Source: Mesaphorura yosii (taxonomy: Eukaryota > Arthropoda > Collembola > Poduromorpha > Tullbergiidae). Taken from it: a stretch of 64,000 bases of DNA. The stretch covers positions 62,001-126,000 of the forward strand of contig WIXG01000213.1 of the NCBI GenBank assembly GCA_009869945.1, written 5' to 3'. The notes beneath the pieces are model-generated. The model did no database searches. It was not told the DNA's origin and saw only the letters and a program-made list of their open reading frames with translations. Position numbers and translations under genes: made by a program. This document shows positions 37,590 through 50,900 of this stretch, one piece after another. Position 1 is the stretch's first letter. The number at the start of each line of letters is the position of its first letter.

Positions 37590-40470
37590 TTAAACTCGAG
37601 AATCGTTTTCACGACCGACTTCTTTTCCTCCGTCCATCCGCTGTTCAGGCCAGTGGTTCCTCTCTGAATTTTCGTGTGCTTTCTCAGCTGCCTGGTACAA
37701 AAAGAAATTGAGATTGCTGAGTCTAAATGCAATAAATCCAGATTTAATTAGGAAATTAACACGTGCTTACCCCGATTGCCCGCGTTAGCTGGAAATACAT
37801 GAAGTAAATTGGAATAGCGAGCATCGACGAGAGTGCCAGAACCCATCCGATCGCCTGAGCCCAGAACGGGTACAAATAAACCTGAAAGAGCATTGCAAAA
37901 ATCAGTATGAAAATTGTTTATCTTTTCAGATCCAGTCTTACCTCATTGTATGTCAGTGGCTCATATTTCACTAAATAGAACACCAAGATCGCCTATTAAT
38001 GGTATATTTCCTATTTACAGTGGTCACTGGGAGGATGATAAACAAGATGGATATGCCAGACTTACGCCAGTGAGCAGCGGAGTCAAATACGACCAGCACA
38101 GAGGCAGCCAGAAGCGCCAGAAGAGAGGCATTCTGTAGCCCAGCATTTGCCCCATGTTGACCATCCACTCTCCTATCCCGGGGCTCACCCACGCAATGGC
38201 AACACATTCGAAGAAGCAGACCCACAACAGAGACATGCCACTGGCCGAGTAGTAGTCAAACAGTTGAAAAACGTACATTCCACCCTAGGAAAAATTTTGT
38301 CCGTGGCCATGAGTGACCAAGAGCCAAGGCGCAGTGAAAATTCAGAGCTGTCACAGGTTGCTTACATTGGTGACCATCAGCAGTCCAACCAGATACGAGA
38401 TAAACGAAATAATGGCAACAAAAATCTGCCTGCGGTACCCTACGCGCAGAATGTGAGGGATCACGTCCACCACAGCAGTAACGAAACCTTCCACGCCAAC
38501 AAATTGCGATCCAACTCCAAGCATAAGAATCATCAGGAAGAAACAGATGGAAAACGCACATTGCGAAATTGGGTCTCCCATCTACGGTGCGCATGAACGA
38601 ACTTATTGACTCGATTTTCATTTTGATCTCACCCAGGCATTCAGCTTACTTGTGTGATTGCTTTTGGGTACGCGATGAACGCAAGACCCGGTCCCTTCTC
38701 GGCGACGGAATTAATTGGAATTCCCTGAACATGGGCCATGAAGCCCAACACAGAGAATATGACGAAGCCAGCGTATAAAGAAGTTCCACTGTTGAAGCAT
38801 GTGATGACCGTGCAATCCTTCAGGAAATTGTGATTGAATTCGTTGTACGACCCAAGCGCTATAAACAGCACAACAAACTCAGTAGGTGTATAAAATGTGG
38901 TTTCGCATTACAAAAAAGCAGTTGAGGCGTTAGATTACCTGTCATTGTTCCCAGTGCAATGGCGTAACTGCGCAAGCAAGATAAATAACTCAATTAGATT
39001 GAATAATGCCGAAGTATTGAAGCATGGCATAAAAAACTCTAGCTCGGTTTCAGTACCTGAAGAATATTTGCGTTCCGGCGTCAATCCAAACCTGAAATAT
39101 TGAACAAGGTCAAATTCCCATTCAAACTGCAGAAACTTCACGGCACGGACTCCTTTTGTTGCAACTGCACAGGTTCAGTTCAGATCTTACCTGGGTGTTC
39201 CAGATCATGGAGAAATTCGGTGAAAGGTAATATTTTATTCCGTCCTGAAAGCAGTAGCATCGAGGTAAGAATTTGGAGTGTGAGGCATTTGAAGTGTTTC
39301 GAGTGGTTAAATGAAGCGTGCATTTGTTTGTGTTTTACCCAGGCTCCAGGCAGCGTAAGTCCGCGTACGAGCAAAATCGTCATCATGAGGTAGGGGAAGG
39401 TAGCTGAAACGGACAAGATTTAGAAATGTATGACACGTGTACGTATAGTTACAGCTTCCGTTCGTAAATAGAATTCGGAGTACCCGTAAAGTACACAACT
39501 TTTCCACTCGTCTTGATTCCCTTGAAGATGCACAAGTAGCACACTATCCATGCCAACAAAAGTGTTCCGGCCAACTCCCACTGAATTGAGCCGAGATCGT
39601 CGATTCCAGAACTTATTCCAAGCACGCGGTTTCTAATTACCGTTTCGAGAGGCTGTTATTTCGAATGTTATCAAGTGGACTTTCGATCAACTTACTCCCA
39701 GTACTCCACGACGGCGTCTTTACCCTCAAATTTCACTTTTCCCATTGTTTCGTTCACCAGCTTCAGCTTCGACGGGTCAAAACATGTGTCCGAGTTCCAC
39801 CAGTTGCCGCATTCTGCCCAGGGTAGACGGCCTCCCGTCATGGATGCAAATAAGTAGTGAAGCTGGCAAATAATGCCGGTCAGATAGTTGAATTAATTCC
39901 AGAACAAATTTACTTACCGCCCAGGCAATAATCACAATGTAATACATATTCAGCAGAAACGTGATAATGCAAGAAGCATATCCAATTCCCTTGAAGATTT
40001 TGCACATTTTCCATACTGTAATGCCGCCTAAAACCGACAAATGGAATAGTATCAGAGTTCGCATTTATCGTACGTGGAAATTGGCCAGTATGAGCTAACC
40101 TTGACTTGTAAATTGGCCAAGGGCCACCTCCAAAAAGAAGACTGGAATACCACCACAGAACAGGCACACGAAATAAGGAATGAGGAACGCGCCGCCTCCA
40201 TTCTTATAACACAAATAAGGGAACCTCCAAACATTTCCTGGAAGCAAAAAATTGCAGTGTTAGAATTTCAAACTTGTACTTTTCCCCGAAGCTGCAAAAT
40301 TGCAATAATCCTAATAAAACATTCCGCGCACCAAGTCCAATGCAGAACGCCATCGACGAAAGTACAAACTCGATGCTGTTGTCCCATTTTTCACGTTCGT
40401 GTTCTCCTTCCCGAAGTTTCTCGCCTTTCTTTGGTGCAGCGACCGTGGTTTCTGCGCTGTCATCCGCCAT
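37590..40470 (-). CDS. SLC6 Na+/Cl- symporter, GABA/taurine/creatine type
   Basis: Plasma-membrane neurotransmitter:sodium symporter of 597 residues, normal family length, in 15 exons (40470-40332, 40237-40100, 40027-39918, 39862-39696, 39632-39484, 39403-39339, 39244-39191, 39091-39057, 38967-38939, 38858-38650, 38581-38366, 38284-38066, 37992-37942, 37881-37771, 37691-37590), all in phase. TM1 has [22 protein letters not shown]3 [10 protein letters not shown]; extracellular loop 2 has the disulfide pair in [11 protein letters not shown] and an NET glycosylation site; TM6 [11 protein letters not shown]7 FNSGTS; TM9-10 [16 protein letters not shown]. Overall closest to GABA/taurine/creatine carriers; the substrate cannot be fixed from sequence. 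Oddity: TM8 reads LGVGSQF where relatives have LGxDSQF (Gly codon 38510-38512). Start chosen at MADDSAET; an in-frame upstream Met at 40635 is less likely. Confidence 0.95.
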
Positions 40471-42265
40471 TGGTTGGTCTGATCTGTTACGCCGTCGGTT
40501 TGATAGGATACACAAAAATAAACACACCGAATTGTCACCGACTTTTTCGTTTCGTGCAAATTTTGACCAATCTTTTCTCAGGGTTGTAATGAAGAACCCA
40601 TCGCACGTCGCAGCACGAGGAAATGTCCACTTCAAGTGAGATCGTTCAAATCAGCAAATGTCTCGTCAACGTCAGAAACCACAGCAGACGGATTGCACGG
40701 ATGCTAGTCAAGCCAGGACAGTTAAGTATGTCGTAGTAATGGCTGAGAATGGTAATAACGACGATCATCTAGGCGTCAGGTTCAATTTAATGCAACGACC
40801 GACGCTTGTGAGGGCAATCGCAATGTGGTACCGCCAGCAGTAGGACAATTATAATTCACATGAACAAATCAAGGCTGGCACTTTGTCTCTCTGTCGCTAT
40901 CAAACTAGTTAATGGCTGGCTTCTCTATTTTTGTATATGTCATTCCTGTAATTGTATGTACATAGCAATACGAATGCGTTGACTTTGGGAGGCTGGGTCG
41001 GTAGTGTGGAGCAAGCCAGTGGTAACAATGTGACATCAATAATACGATTAATCACACCGTATAAAATGTACCAGCACAAGTAATTAATTAAAATAGGCCT
41101 CTGGAGCAGAAGATGCGTAATTCAATGGAATATGATATACAAAGCGTGTGCAGGGCTTAATTTACTTGTATGGCAGTCCGGTGTAAAATTACAGACTCCA
41201 GTTTGACTCCAGAGAGCACTTAGCCATTCAGTAAATGCTGGTGCAAAGTGCAGGCCTTTGAATAATAATTATTATTATCATTTTGCATGCACGTTTTTGG
41301 TTGTGCTCGCAGATGCGCAGATTTACTCGAGTCGAAAACCGGTGGACCAGTAAAAGCCTGACTGAGATGGACTAACCCGGAAATTTCCACTGGAAGGGAT
41401 TCTTAAACCTGAAATGTTATTTTGTATGGCTTCTCGCCTTCGGCATTAGAGTAATCAGTTCCAGTGAGATTCCACCATACATTCGTGGTGGAACGAATGA
41501 ACAAGCACGTCGAACGGGTGAGAAGCAAGGACAAGGCCGATCTAATTGAGCCTGATTTCTGGTCAACTTCAATGAGTTTAATTAAGCAGCTCAGCGAAGT
41601 GAGTGGGGAGCATAATGTAAATTTGGTGAAGAGCAGAAACTCATAATTCATGATTCCTGCGAGTCTGTGTCACATCACGTAAGCTGTCAACCCAACTAAC
41701 TGTATCATTACAGTTAAATAATGTTATTGTGAAAATAGTCTCTGTGTAACTATCTGAAATTGTTATTTCTTTGCGAAGGATCTTAATTCGAAGTGGATTC
41801 TTAGTTTACTGCTTCAAGCTACGAGCTCTTCAGTGACTCAATTAAATATGAACGAGATCAAAGGGAAACCTTTCTTGTGCATGCACAAGCATGCAAATTC
41901 TTTGTACTTTTCCCCATTGTTCATTTGAAACAACCACGGCAAAAGTTGGTTAGGACTTCAATGCGAGACGAGATGAGCTCACGATCTTTGCGCCGCTGAT
42001 GCAATGCGGAATGCGACAGAACCAAGTGAAGTAAAGCCGCCATAAAATACCATGCAAGAAATGCAAATTCGGCAATAAAATTTATATCTGCCTGTCGGCG
42101 GCAGTTACTCGGATTCATTGCTCATAATCTCTGTCTCTACCGCACCGCGCTAATCACACTGACTGCTAGCACAGCAAAGGCACAATAGTATTTTGATATC
42201 ATCTAAAATATAACTAAAATTAGGATATCATAAAACCATGTTAAATCAGGCTTATATTTCATCGA
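40471..42265. other. SLC6 upstream region
   Basis: This lies upstream of the SLC6 gene on the minus strand. No coding sequence is supported. A short ATT/AAT microsatellite-like run lies near 41263-41280. Confidence 0.45.
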
Positions 42266-42347
42266 GCGAACATGGCCGAGCGGTTAAGGCGTCTGACTAG
42301 AAATCAGATTCCATCTTGGAGCGGAGGTTCGAATCCTCCTGTTCGCG
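42266..42347 (+). tRNA. tRNA-Ser (anticodon AGA)
   Basis: A complete 82-nt class II tRNA. The acceptor stem GCGAACA pairs exactly with TGTTCGC, followed by a G discriminator. The D arm (GCCGAGCGGTTAAGGC), anticodon stem TCTGA/TCAGA with loop CTAGAAA (anticodon 42299-42301), a long serine-type variable arm (TTCCATCTTGGAG), and T arm with GGTTCGAATCC are all present. It has no intron. A and B box promoters are intact, so it is likely active. Confidence 0.97.
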
Positions 42348-43631
42348 TTAATTTTTTGCACTTTTTTGGAGATTTTGGACCTGTAATTGATTAATTTTAG
42401 ACGTAATGCTAAAGCGACAATTGTAAAGTAGAGAAATTAGTAGAAGAATACGAAAATGAGACCCGACGCGCGAGGAGGTTTCAAATGCGTTGGAGCCAGC
42501 CGGTGAGACAGTGAGACAACAGCTGATACTTTATTTTGACGTGCTCCCACTGAAAAAAATGGATGCAATTAATTATATAATACGACCAGTACAATTTCTT
42601 TCCATTGGCCGGAGTCGAGACGGCTGACGGCCTGACAGCGATTGCAACACTGCACCTGTCTTAATCACGTATAGATTACAAAAAGCTTTTTGTACACGAA
42701 AATGGAACTGTTCTTGAGATCATACCATGATCAAGGTCATACTAGCCTACGAATAGGAATCCAGCCACAGCGTGACCCACAGCACGGAGACTTGCAGACA
42801 GCATCGTGCAAGCAACGTGATTCAAACTGTGGTAATGATTTTGAAAGCTCTCAACACAACGTGTAAACACAGCCGCGATGATATGGAGCACGAAAGTGAG
42901 ACAAGCACTAAAACTAGGAGTCCATCGCAATTAGAATCTCCCAGTGGTTGATTTGAAATCAAGTGATGCTGCGTGGAGTTTGGAATCGACAAGTTACCCG
43001 TAAGTAATTCAGTTACGTGTATTGAATACGAAGAGGGAAGACAGACCATACCAAGCTCTTGGTCGTAATATATTCCAGGTTTTGAGGCGCGTCTGTCTTG
43101 GTCTTGCCCTGTCAATCGGCTGATTCGAGTTTTGGTCGCCCCGTATCCTGTCGAGCGCCATAGAAGTACACAGATTGTGGGCTGATCAGTGGCAACGTCA
43201 AGATGTCTGACTATAATCACCATCGCCATCATCACTACAGGCGTGACTCGCAAGGTATTGATCAGTGTTATTGTATCGCAGTACGTACGTATAAAATAGA
43301 CAGACCTAGACTTGTGTCAAGAGGGGCCCGGTAGTGGTTTCTACTTTTGTTCAAGCTGCAGAGGTCAACAAGATGATTGCCAACTTTTTTGTTATCGTCC
43401 CGACATAATAAAGTATGAAGCAAAAGCTCAGGTATTACCAAAGCCGAATCTCCAACGGAACGGCGGAACGGGTATACTCAATTGGGTAGAAAGGCACTCA
43501 GGAACTAACGAACACCGCCTTGTTATTTATCAACTGAATTAAAGATTTATGAACACAAGCAACATTTGTCAAGGCTTTTGCTTAAAAGTACTGGTATAAC
43601 AAGGATTGAAGGCAAATGCCTAATCCTAATC
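42348..43631. other. intergenic
   Basis: No supported gene. The longest frame (42822-43253, minus) shows no family resemblance. Confidence 0.45.
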
Positions 43632-44193
43632 CTAATCTGGAGCTGAAGCTCCTTCCTCCTTCTTTTGGTCTTGGCTTCCCTGGCTTGTGCTGGATTCACC
43701 TGTCTCGGCTTCACGGTGATGCATGACGTAAATCTTCTGCTTGACCCATAATCTATCCTTCGCGACGTAAGTGCATGACGACTTTTGGAATCTGCAAAAC
43801 GTCAAATGTTATCAAATTGAGTTCAAAAGCTGACCAAAAATGTCCTCAATGTCGACTAGTGAAGGCACTTAATTAATGATTGCTCAGCCACAGCATTACT
43901 TACATAAATAAACGAAAGTCAGGGAATGCGTCTATGTAAGCCAACAGGTCCGCCATTGCGTATGTGACGACATCCTTGCCAGGATTCATTTGAATAATTT
44001 GCTCTTCATACATTCTGCAAAGACGGTCCAGGCAATCATTGATCGATTCGAAGTCCTGGTAAGCTCTAATTCGCTGGCCAACGTTGCTTTCAAGTAGTAG
44101 AATCGTATGAGCCTTTAAAAGAATGGAAACATTAAGCCATTTCCGTGATGCTAAGTGCTGAGGTGAAGGTACGTGAAGGGACCATCTTACCAT
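43632..44193 (-). CDS. ERH: Enhancer of rudimentary homologue (ERH)
   Basis: Small nuclear protein that dimerises and acts in mRNA splicing, decay and RNA-silencing complexes. Three exons: the ATG alone (44193-44191), 44112-43904, and 43791-43632, joined to 123 residues. The core is clear: AHTILLLE at the N-terminus, DFESINDCLDRLCRMYEEQI, then VTYAMADLLAYIDAFPDF, SCTYVAKDRLWVKQKIYVMH. Divergence from human ERH is considerable, and the tail after the core has about 20 extra residues (GESSTSQGSQDQKKEEG), compared with the usual 104-residue length. The start relies on AAG ATG|GTAAGA spliced to an acceptor before GCTCATACG, placing the ATG directly before the HTILL motif as in relatives. Confidence 0.9.
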
Positions 44194-46755
44194 CTTGTTT
44201 ACCCTGAGGATTCTGGGTGAGATTTGTTGGTTCACGCATTAGTTTGAGTTGGTTTGGTCACTATGGCTGAAAAATATTAATTGAATTAAATGTTTCTCCC
44301 AAACGAATGATCAACCTCGCAATGATCGCATACTCTAAAACAAATAAAAGGCGAATGCAAGGCAATACATTGTAAAAAGGCACGCTAAAGTTGAATTTTC
44401 GCCACTGTTGCGGTTGCGACTTGCCGCGGTGCCTTATTCCCGTGATTTGGTTCACCCCTTTCACATTCGGGTTTATATTGATCGCGTGAATTCTCATAAT
44501 CTTAATCCTTGAAGCAGGCCAATCTAGCTTAAATATTCTTACAGCTATCAATATCAGTTGGTAGTTACCACGTAAGCCTTCAGATTCCAATAGTACTTGT
44601 TTCCAGTTTCTTGAACGGGTCTGGCAGCAGTTTTCTCATTATGATGCCGCAATGTGCGTCAGGTGTCCCGACGTCCACGAATTGAGAACACCGTTACAAC
44701 TTTTTAGCTTTTGAATCAACGAACTGTGATTTAGTTGGATTAGCAAAACTAGACTTTAATTTTCTATAAACGAGATTCCAAAGCGCCTACTCGTGGCTGT
44801 GCCCCAGTCGACTGCAACTGTGGGAAACGAAAACCTCAATACGATTCTTGGATTGTGGCACCATTTATACAGAATTTACCATTGTTTCTAATTCGAAGTG
44901 AGACATAAAGCCCATGCTTATGTGTTTGTTCTTGCCGCATGTATGTAACGTTTGACGTTGAATATGAGACGGGGAAGCTGTGATTATGACGTGAGTGATG
45001 AGTTTGCAAATTCTTAGTTTTATAGATTTAATTTTCTGGCCATAAAAATTCAAATTTCTTGAGACATTAACTTCTGGGCTCAGAGACATGCATTTTTATC
45101 GTTCATGCTAAATTCGATTTATTCTCAGTCACGTTTGGAACTGGAGTTCAATCTTTCCCAGGTACAAGTACGAGTTAGAAGTGCCATGGGCTCATTTAAA
45201 ATGGACCAGGCAATGTCAAAGTCGATGCTAATGTAAACAGCAAAGCAAATCCATGTCCGAGTCCAGTGGTTCGCATTTCAATGAATTGCATTCGAAAATA
45301 TCACACTTTCAGTTTCATCTCCAGTCAAAGTGCAGCAAAGCATAAGCAGGGCACAGATTAGAGAAGCTTTGAGCATTCAATGGTCTCAAAATAGGTTGCT
45401 TGACCTTGAAGTTATCGGTAGGGTAAAAAGACAAGCCTCGATATAAAACGTTAAATAAAACACCGACTTCCAAAGGCGAATTGCATTTTGAGACATGCAG
45501 CAGTGTTGGTGAAACGTGAAGATGTGGACTCAGCACATAAAAATATTTTTATCGTGTTTGTCACCTTGAGCGAACACATTAAACATCAGAGGAATTTTCA
45601 GTGGTAGCGACAGCGCCTGCAGAGTGCAGTGCACGGGTTCTTTTTTTTCGCTTCGAACAGGAATAAGAACAATGAAAATCTAGGACAGCGTATTTAATTA
45701 GGAGTAATTCCAAAGTGAGTTTGCAGTCTCCGAAGTTGTGGGCAAGTACAATATCTCAGTGAGATTTCCAGTGTGCAAATTCTCCAACAAGTTTCCGGCC
45801 ACCAGTTGATTGATTTTCGCCTGTTGAGTGTTGAGTCAAGTTTGAACTCTTCTGACATCAAATTCTGTCTCAGCATCGTGTGGGGTCTTCAGTTTTTATT
45901 ATCAAGCGCTTCAGCTTTAGAAAATAGATCTTAGGTATTCATATTTTCAACATTTCGACACCAAGCAAAGCACAACGTAAATAAACCTGTAGCAACACAA
46001 TGCAGACAGAGCTAGAAGAGAGACTTTGAGATTTTTGCAAAGTACAAAGGTCGCACTTCTAAGAAACAGGAATAAATAATCGGCTCACAATTATAAAAGT
46101 ACAGGCATGCATAAGTTGTGCTAGAGTTCATATGCGGAAAATTGTAAACTTCGTGGTTTGTATTTATTTGCATGCTAAACTAGTAAACTCCCTAGAACTT
46201 TGAGCACGTAAAGATAAAAGGAATCTTGTATTGTGTCTGTCCGTAAATGCAAGCAAGCACGACCGCAAAACATGATTTCAGTGTTGCTGCTCCATTTACT
46301 CCAAATGATCGTGCTAGACGTTGTATACAAATAGCAGGCATCAGTGTGCTCTGAAACCAACCAAGATCAAACGAGTTCACGGAGAGACCGAGAGTACCGA
46401 CAACAGACACAGCACAAAATCCGAGTGATGCACATTTATTGCCCGGATTTTGTGCAGCGTCTGACATTCACTGTTCGCACTAGTGCTTCTCACGGCACCG
46501 ACACCAGAGTCAGTACCAGTCGATGTCGCGACATCAGCACGGCTCCGACTCCGCATTTTTCGGAGTCAACTCGAGAAAGTTCCGGTGCCGCGTTCGTTCG
46601 ACTCCGATCAAAACCATGCCGTGGGAAGCACTAGTTCACACTCCTTCGAAGTAGCGACCCGAGTCAGGATCAGAGTGAGAGTGACACGCAATTCACCGTC
46701 CACATTTGTTAATTAACTGATTGTTTTTGTCAAATTATCTTCTGGATTCGTCACG
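44194..46755. other. intergenic, Mlx upstream
   Basis: No supported gene in 2.5 kb. The right part should contain the Mlx 5' UTR and promoter. Frames at 46344-46716 on plus overlap each other and show no resemblance to known proteins. Confidence 0.45.
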
Positions 46756-47905
46756 ATGCAAAACAATTTCGACAACGACTTGTCCATGTCCATGTTTGGT
46801 TGGTGGAACGACGTGCTGAGAGAAGACAGCGGCGGAGCTAGTGCAGGTCAGGGCAATAATGGAGCAAACTTCAAACTGGAACCGATCAGTCCTTCGGAGA
46901 AAGAAGTGGCTTCGATTTTTGGATTCTCAAGATGCAGCAGCGCCAATTCGGTCAACACGCTCTCGTCTTCAGCACAGAACTCAGGTAAGAAACTGCCGAG
47001 AACGAGAAGCCATGACACACAGGTACGCGCGAGCGTCCTTCTCTTTACTGGGGCAAGTTGATGCAACGGCTTTCACATTTCATTTACAGACGACGACGAT
47101 GACAGCGAAGGCAAAAACGGAAATATGAGCTATAAAGAACGTAGACGCGAGGCTCACACAATGGCTGAACAAAAGCGTCGGGACGCAATTAAGAAAGGCT
47201 ACGATTCGCTCCAGGATCTTGTTCCGATGTGTCAGCAGAATGACTCGTTGTCTGGATATAAATTGAGCAAGGCAACTGTGCTCCAGAAATCCATTGATTA
47301 TATTCAGGTATCCTGTCAACGTTTTCAGAGCCGACGGCGTACATCATCAGTCGAACCCTTCTGTACCTGTATTGTATTGTTTCAGTATCTTTTGCAACAA
47401 AAGAAGAAGCAAGAGGAGGATTTGGCTGCTCTGCGCAAAGAAGCTGTCGCTCTTCAAATCATGAAAGTCAATTATGAGCAAATTGTGAAAGCACAACACA
47501 ATCAGCCCAACAACGCTTCACTTCAAGTTTCCGATGAAGTCAAATTTCAAGTGGTAATTTCCAAGACTCAACCAAAACGAGAAGTTCAAGCATAAAGTTA
47601 AGCAGAATTTATAATTAACCTTCTACTTTAGTTTCAGGCTATCATGGACACGCTTTTTCATTCATTCAACTGCGGAATGAGCGTCATTAATTTCACGGAG
47701 CTGTCAGCGTGTGTCTTCAGTTGGCTCGAGGAGCATTGCAAGCCTCAGGTAACTCATATCTATTGCTAAAGCTGACTGGACATGTTGATAAGAACACAAA
47801 TAATATTTTTCGTCTCTTTTCGGAATCACGCAGATACTTCGTGACATGGTCCTGGGTATTCTGCACCAGCTGAAAAATCAAATCCAAATGAATGGAAACA
47901 TGTAA
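46756..47905 (+). CDS. Mlx: Mlx, bHLH-leucine zipper partner of Mondo/ChREBP
   Basis: Nuclear transcription factor that pairs with Mondo/ChREBP to bind carbohydrate-response E-boxes. Five exons (46756-46984, 47090-47307, 47386-47553, 47632-47748, 47834-47905; phases 1, 0, 0, 0) give 267 residues. The basic region RRREAHTMAEQKRRDAIKKG has the His, Glu and Arg contacts for CACGTG. The helix-loop-helix (SLQDLVPMCQQ, LSKATVLQKSIDYIQ) and zipper (QQKKKQEEDLAALRKEAVAL) follow. The C-terminal dimerisation/cytoplasmic localisation domain is complete (KVNYEQIVKAQH, VFQAIMDTLFHSFNCGMSV, ELSACVFSWLEEHCKPQ, LHQLKNQIQ). The N-terminal ~80 residues are less conserved, with an acidic run (DDDDDSEGK) before the basic region. 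Confidence 0.96.
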
Positions 47906-50900
47906 CCACAACCACAACCAACGGAGAGAACACGGAGCTAAGAAACTACGACTGGAAATTTTGTATCGTTATGGACATTTTGTCCGTGTGTGGAATATTT
48001 ACGTCTTATTTTAACTTTGTCGTTTCTAAGAGAAGGCATAACGGGGAAAGTTCCAAGAAATTTATTGTACAACTTATTTTAAGAAAAATAATATTTACAA
48101 TTCATATGTAAGTTTGTAAATGAAACTAAGATTCAAGTGAGGGACGATATTTACGCACCATTTTATGTGCTTAATACAATGAGGCAAATTTGGCATTGGC
48201 ATTGATTAAGAGCTATTTAATAATTTAACATGTTCAGAATGTTATGTAAATAATTTTTTTGTTAGATAATCTCATTATTTTTATTCTTTGGTCGACATTG
48301 AAGGATAATTTTGACTGCTCAAAAGCAAGTGAGTAGCAGCTCTATTGTCCGTCCATTTCCGTTATGAAGAATTTGTTGACATCACAGATTACACAATTCG
48401 GCCTGCATGTGATGAAAGAAGAGCCTTCAAGATGCTTAACGGTGGCCATACAATGAAAACCACTTGTAATCAACAATTACGTTAGTCGAAACGGTCAAGA
48501 AACACTTGTAGGCCTTCTGCCGTCCGACTGCACCAGGAAGTAAAAGGAAGTGGACGGGTACGTTGAAAGTTTCATAATAAATAGGCGTTAAATTGGCAAA
48601 GAAGATCGATCTTTTTTAAGGCGAATTGATTATCTGAAAGGCCACGTAATTATTCATATCTCAATCACCTCTCAAGCGTAACGATATTCAGTTACACTGA
48701 GCGCATAGATTTGGATCGGAGTTGCAAATGAATCAATTTTATTTTAAATGCAGTCACATTTTCTTCTAGATGAATTCAGTTGATCGTTTCAAGAATAACG
48801 AAAGAAAGAATCGTAAAGTAAAAGCGAGATTTGTTAATTAGCTCGTTTGTTCAAACCGTTGTTGAGACTAGAGCGATTGGACGATGAGAATCTCAACATA
48901 CTTCAAACGAGTACTCGAACAATAGAGTTGATTTACGCAAGTCATCAAGCAGAGAACTGTCACATTATCATAAAGATCAAGAGCAACTAGTTTCTTGCCG
49001 CTTAATCAAGCCAACCATAATAACATATCGGCAACAAGATTTTTATCTTGCGTATTGGTCAATTAGTGTGCAATAAAGAGAATCAATGTCAAATTACAGC
49101 AATTGCCAAAATCACACACTTTATTTACATAATATCAACGGAAATCAATGATCTTACGTAACAGCCGTTATGAAACAGGAATTTTTAAAGGTTAATGGTC
49201 AATGGAAACTTCCTGATTCGCGCAAAGCAACAAGAACAGTACCGGACCTGGAACTTGAGGCACAAGGAAAAGGGACTTGTCGCATCTGTACAGTTAATTG
49301 CTCTGCTGCTGTCGATTGTTGAAAATGAAAGTGAAACCCTAGTACAAAAAAACTTGATGATCTTGAGCAGCAGTACGCAACTGTGCAGATAATAATTGGT
49401 TTGATGGGTTGGCGATTGAAAGATGCATACCAAATACCAAGTTTGGTATGAATTTGAATGCTAATGAATCGTGAAGAAGTCAGAATAACCCAATGTCAAG
49501 TTCACTGCTCAATTTATGCGCTTGTCCTGTCTCTCTTCATTAATCCTCAACTCTAGATTCTACTGCTAGGTTTCAAGGGCGTGTCCAGTCCAGAAAAGGC
49601 AACCCCGTACAAGGTGAGGACTGAAGGAGACCAGGTTCAACACAAATACTGTGAATCATGGTCGAATGATTCAATCAATGTGAACACAAATTCCAAATTC
49701 AAGGTCCCGTTGTCCGGTAAGCGGCGACATATAAAATTTTTATATACCATTTAAGTTTGCATGGCAGGTGCTATTTAGACCATCAATTCCGTTTTCATTC
49801 AATTGTGCTTCCGTTGCCAGGTTGCACTCCGCTCCGCTGCAATTCATACAGCAGAGCCAAAGCCCCCTGAAGCCTTGAACTTTATTCCTTGCAATTCAAA
49901 CATAGAAGCTTGAATCGTGCAAAATGGAACAGGGGAACAGGTGAATAATTTATCAACCCAGTCCAGACAGTAAGCCACTGCTTGCATGTCATACAACCAT
50001 TTAAGTGGCACGTCATGCGCTGGTTGCTGGCACCGTCACATCGCTTGCTATAATTAAATTACGCTTTGACTGCTTTCAGCATACAAATTACGAGGCGAGA
50101 AGAAATGCAACGCTAAAATACATGTAAATCATGGAAGACGGAATGGAAAGCCACAGTCCAACGCGATGCGAATTGAGAATTTGCACACAATAGAGCGTGG
50201 ATATTTCCACCGTCGTCGCTTTATTTATCGGTTCAACTCGAGTCAAATATGCTGGAGGAGTACGAGAATAAGTGCTTGACTGAAATTGCGTGGTTAAAGC
50301 GATTAGCAATGACATCACAGCAACACAGATGGAGAAGCCCCACAAAGTTCCCCTGGCTGGTGTTTGACTTTGAGAACTTTGAGACTCGCGAATCTGTTAT
50401 TAGTACGTGTATGGCGTGAGTAATGAGTCATCAGCTCGTACGCCCATGCTCTCGTTCATGCACAGCGAAGAGCAACATGAAGCCTCATAGTGTAGCCTGT
50501 AAGATGATTAAGTCTGTAATGTTGCAAATGTAATAAAATGGCAATACCATTAAGCATTCATCACGTACGGCATGTTGGGCACGCTCTTATTTCGCATATA
50601 GCATTCGTATACAGGTTTTACGCTACGCCACTTATTCTTAACGTATGGCTGGCTTTCCGGTATCACCATCGCAGCGCAAAGGCGTTTGGCATGGGACGTG
50701 TGGCAGATAGACGCAGACCAAAAGTAGGATGAAATACAAAATCATGCATGAAAATGTGATAAATAGACGGTGACACATTCTACTGATGCAACTTAGCACT
50801 TGAGAAGCTAGACCAGTAGCAAAGGCAACGGCCACATGGACGGACAGCGCTTATAACCCCTGCAAACCTCCACTTATCAGTCAGTTCAATCACGGCCCGG

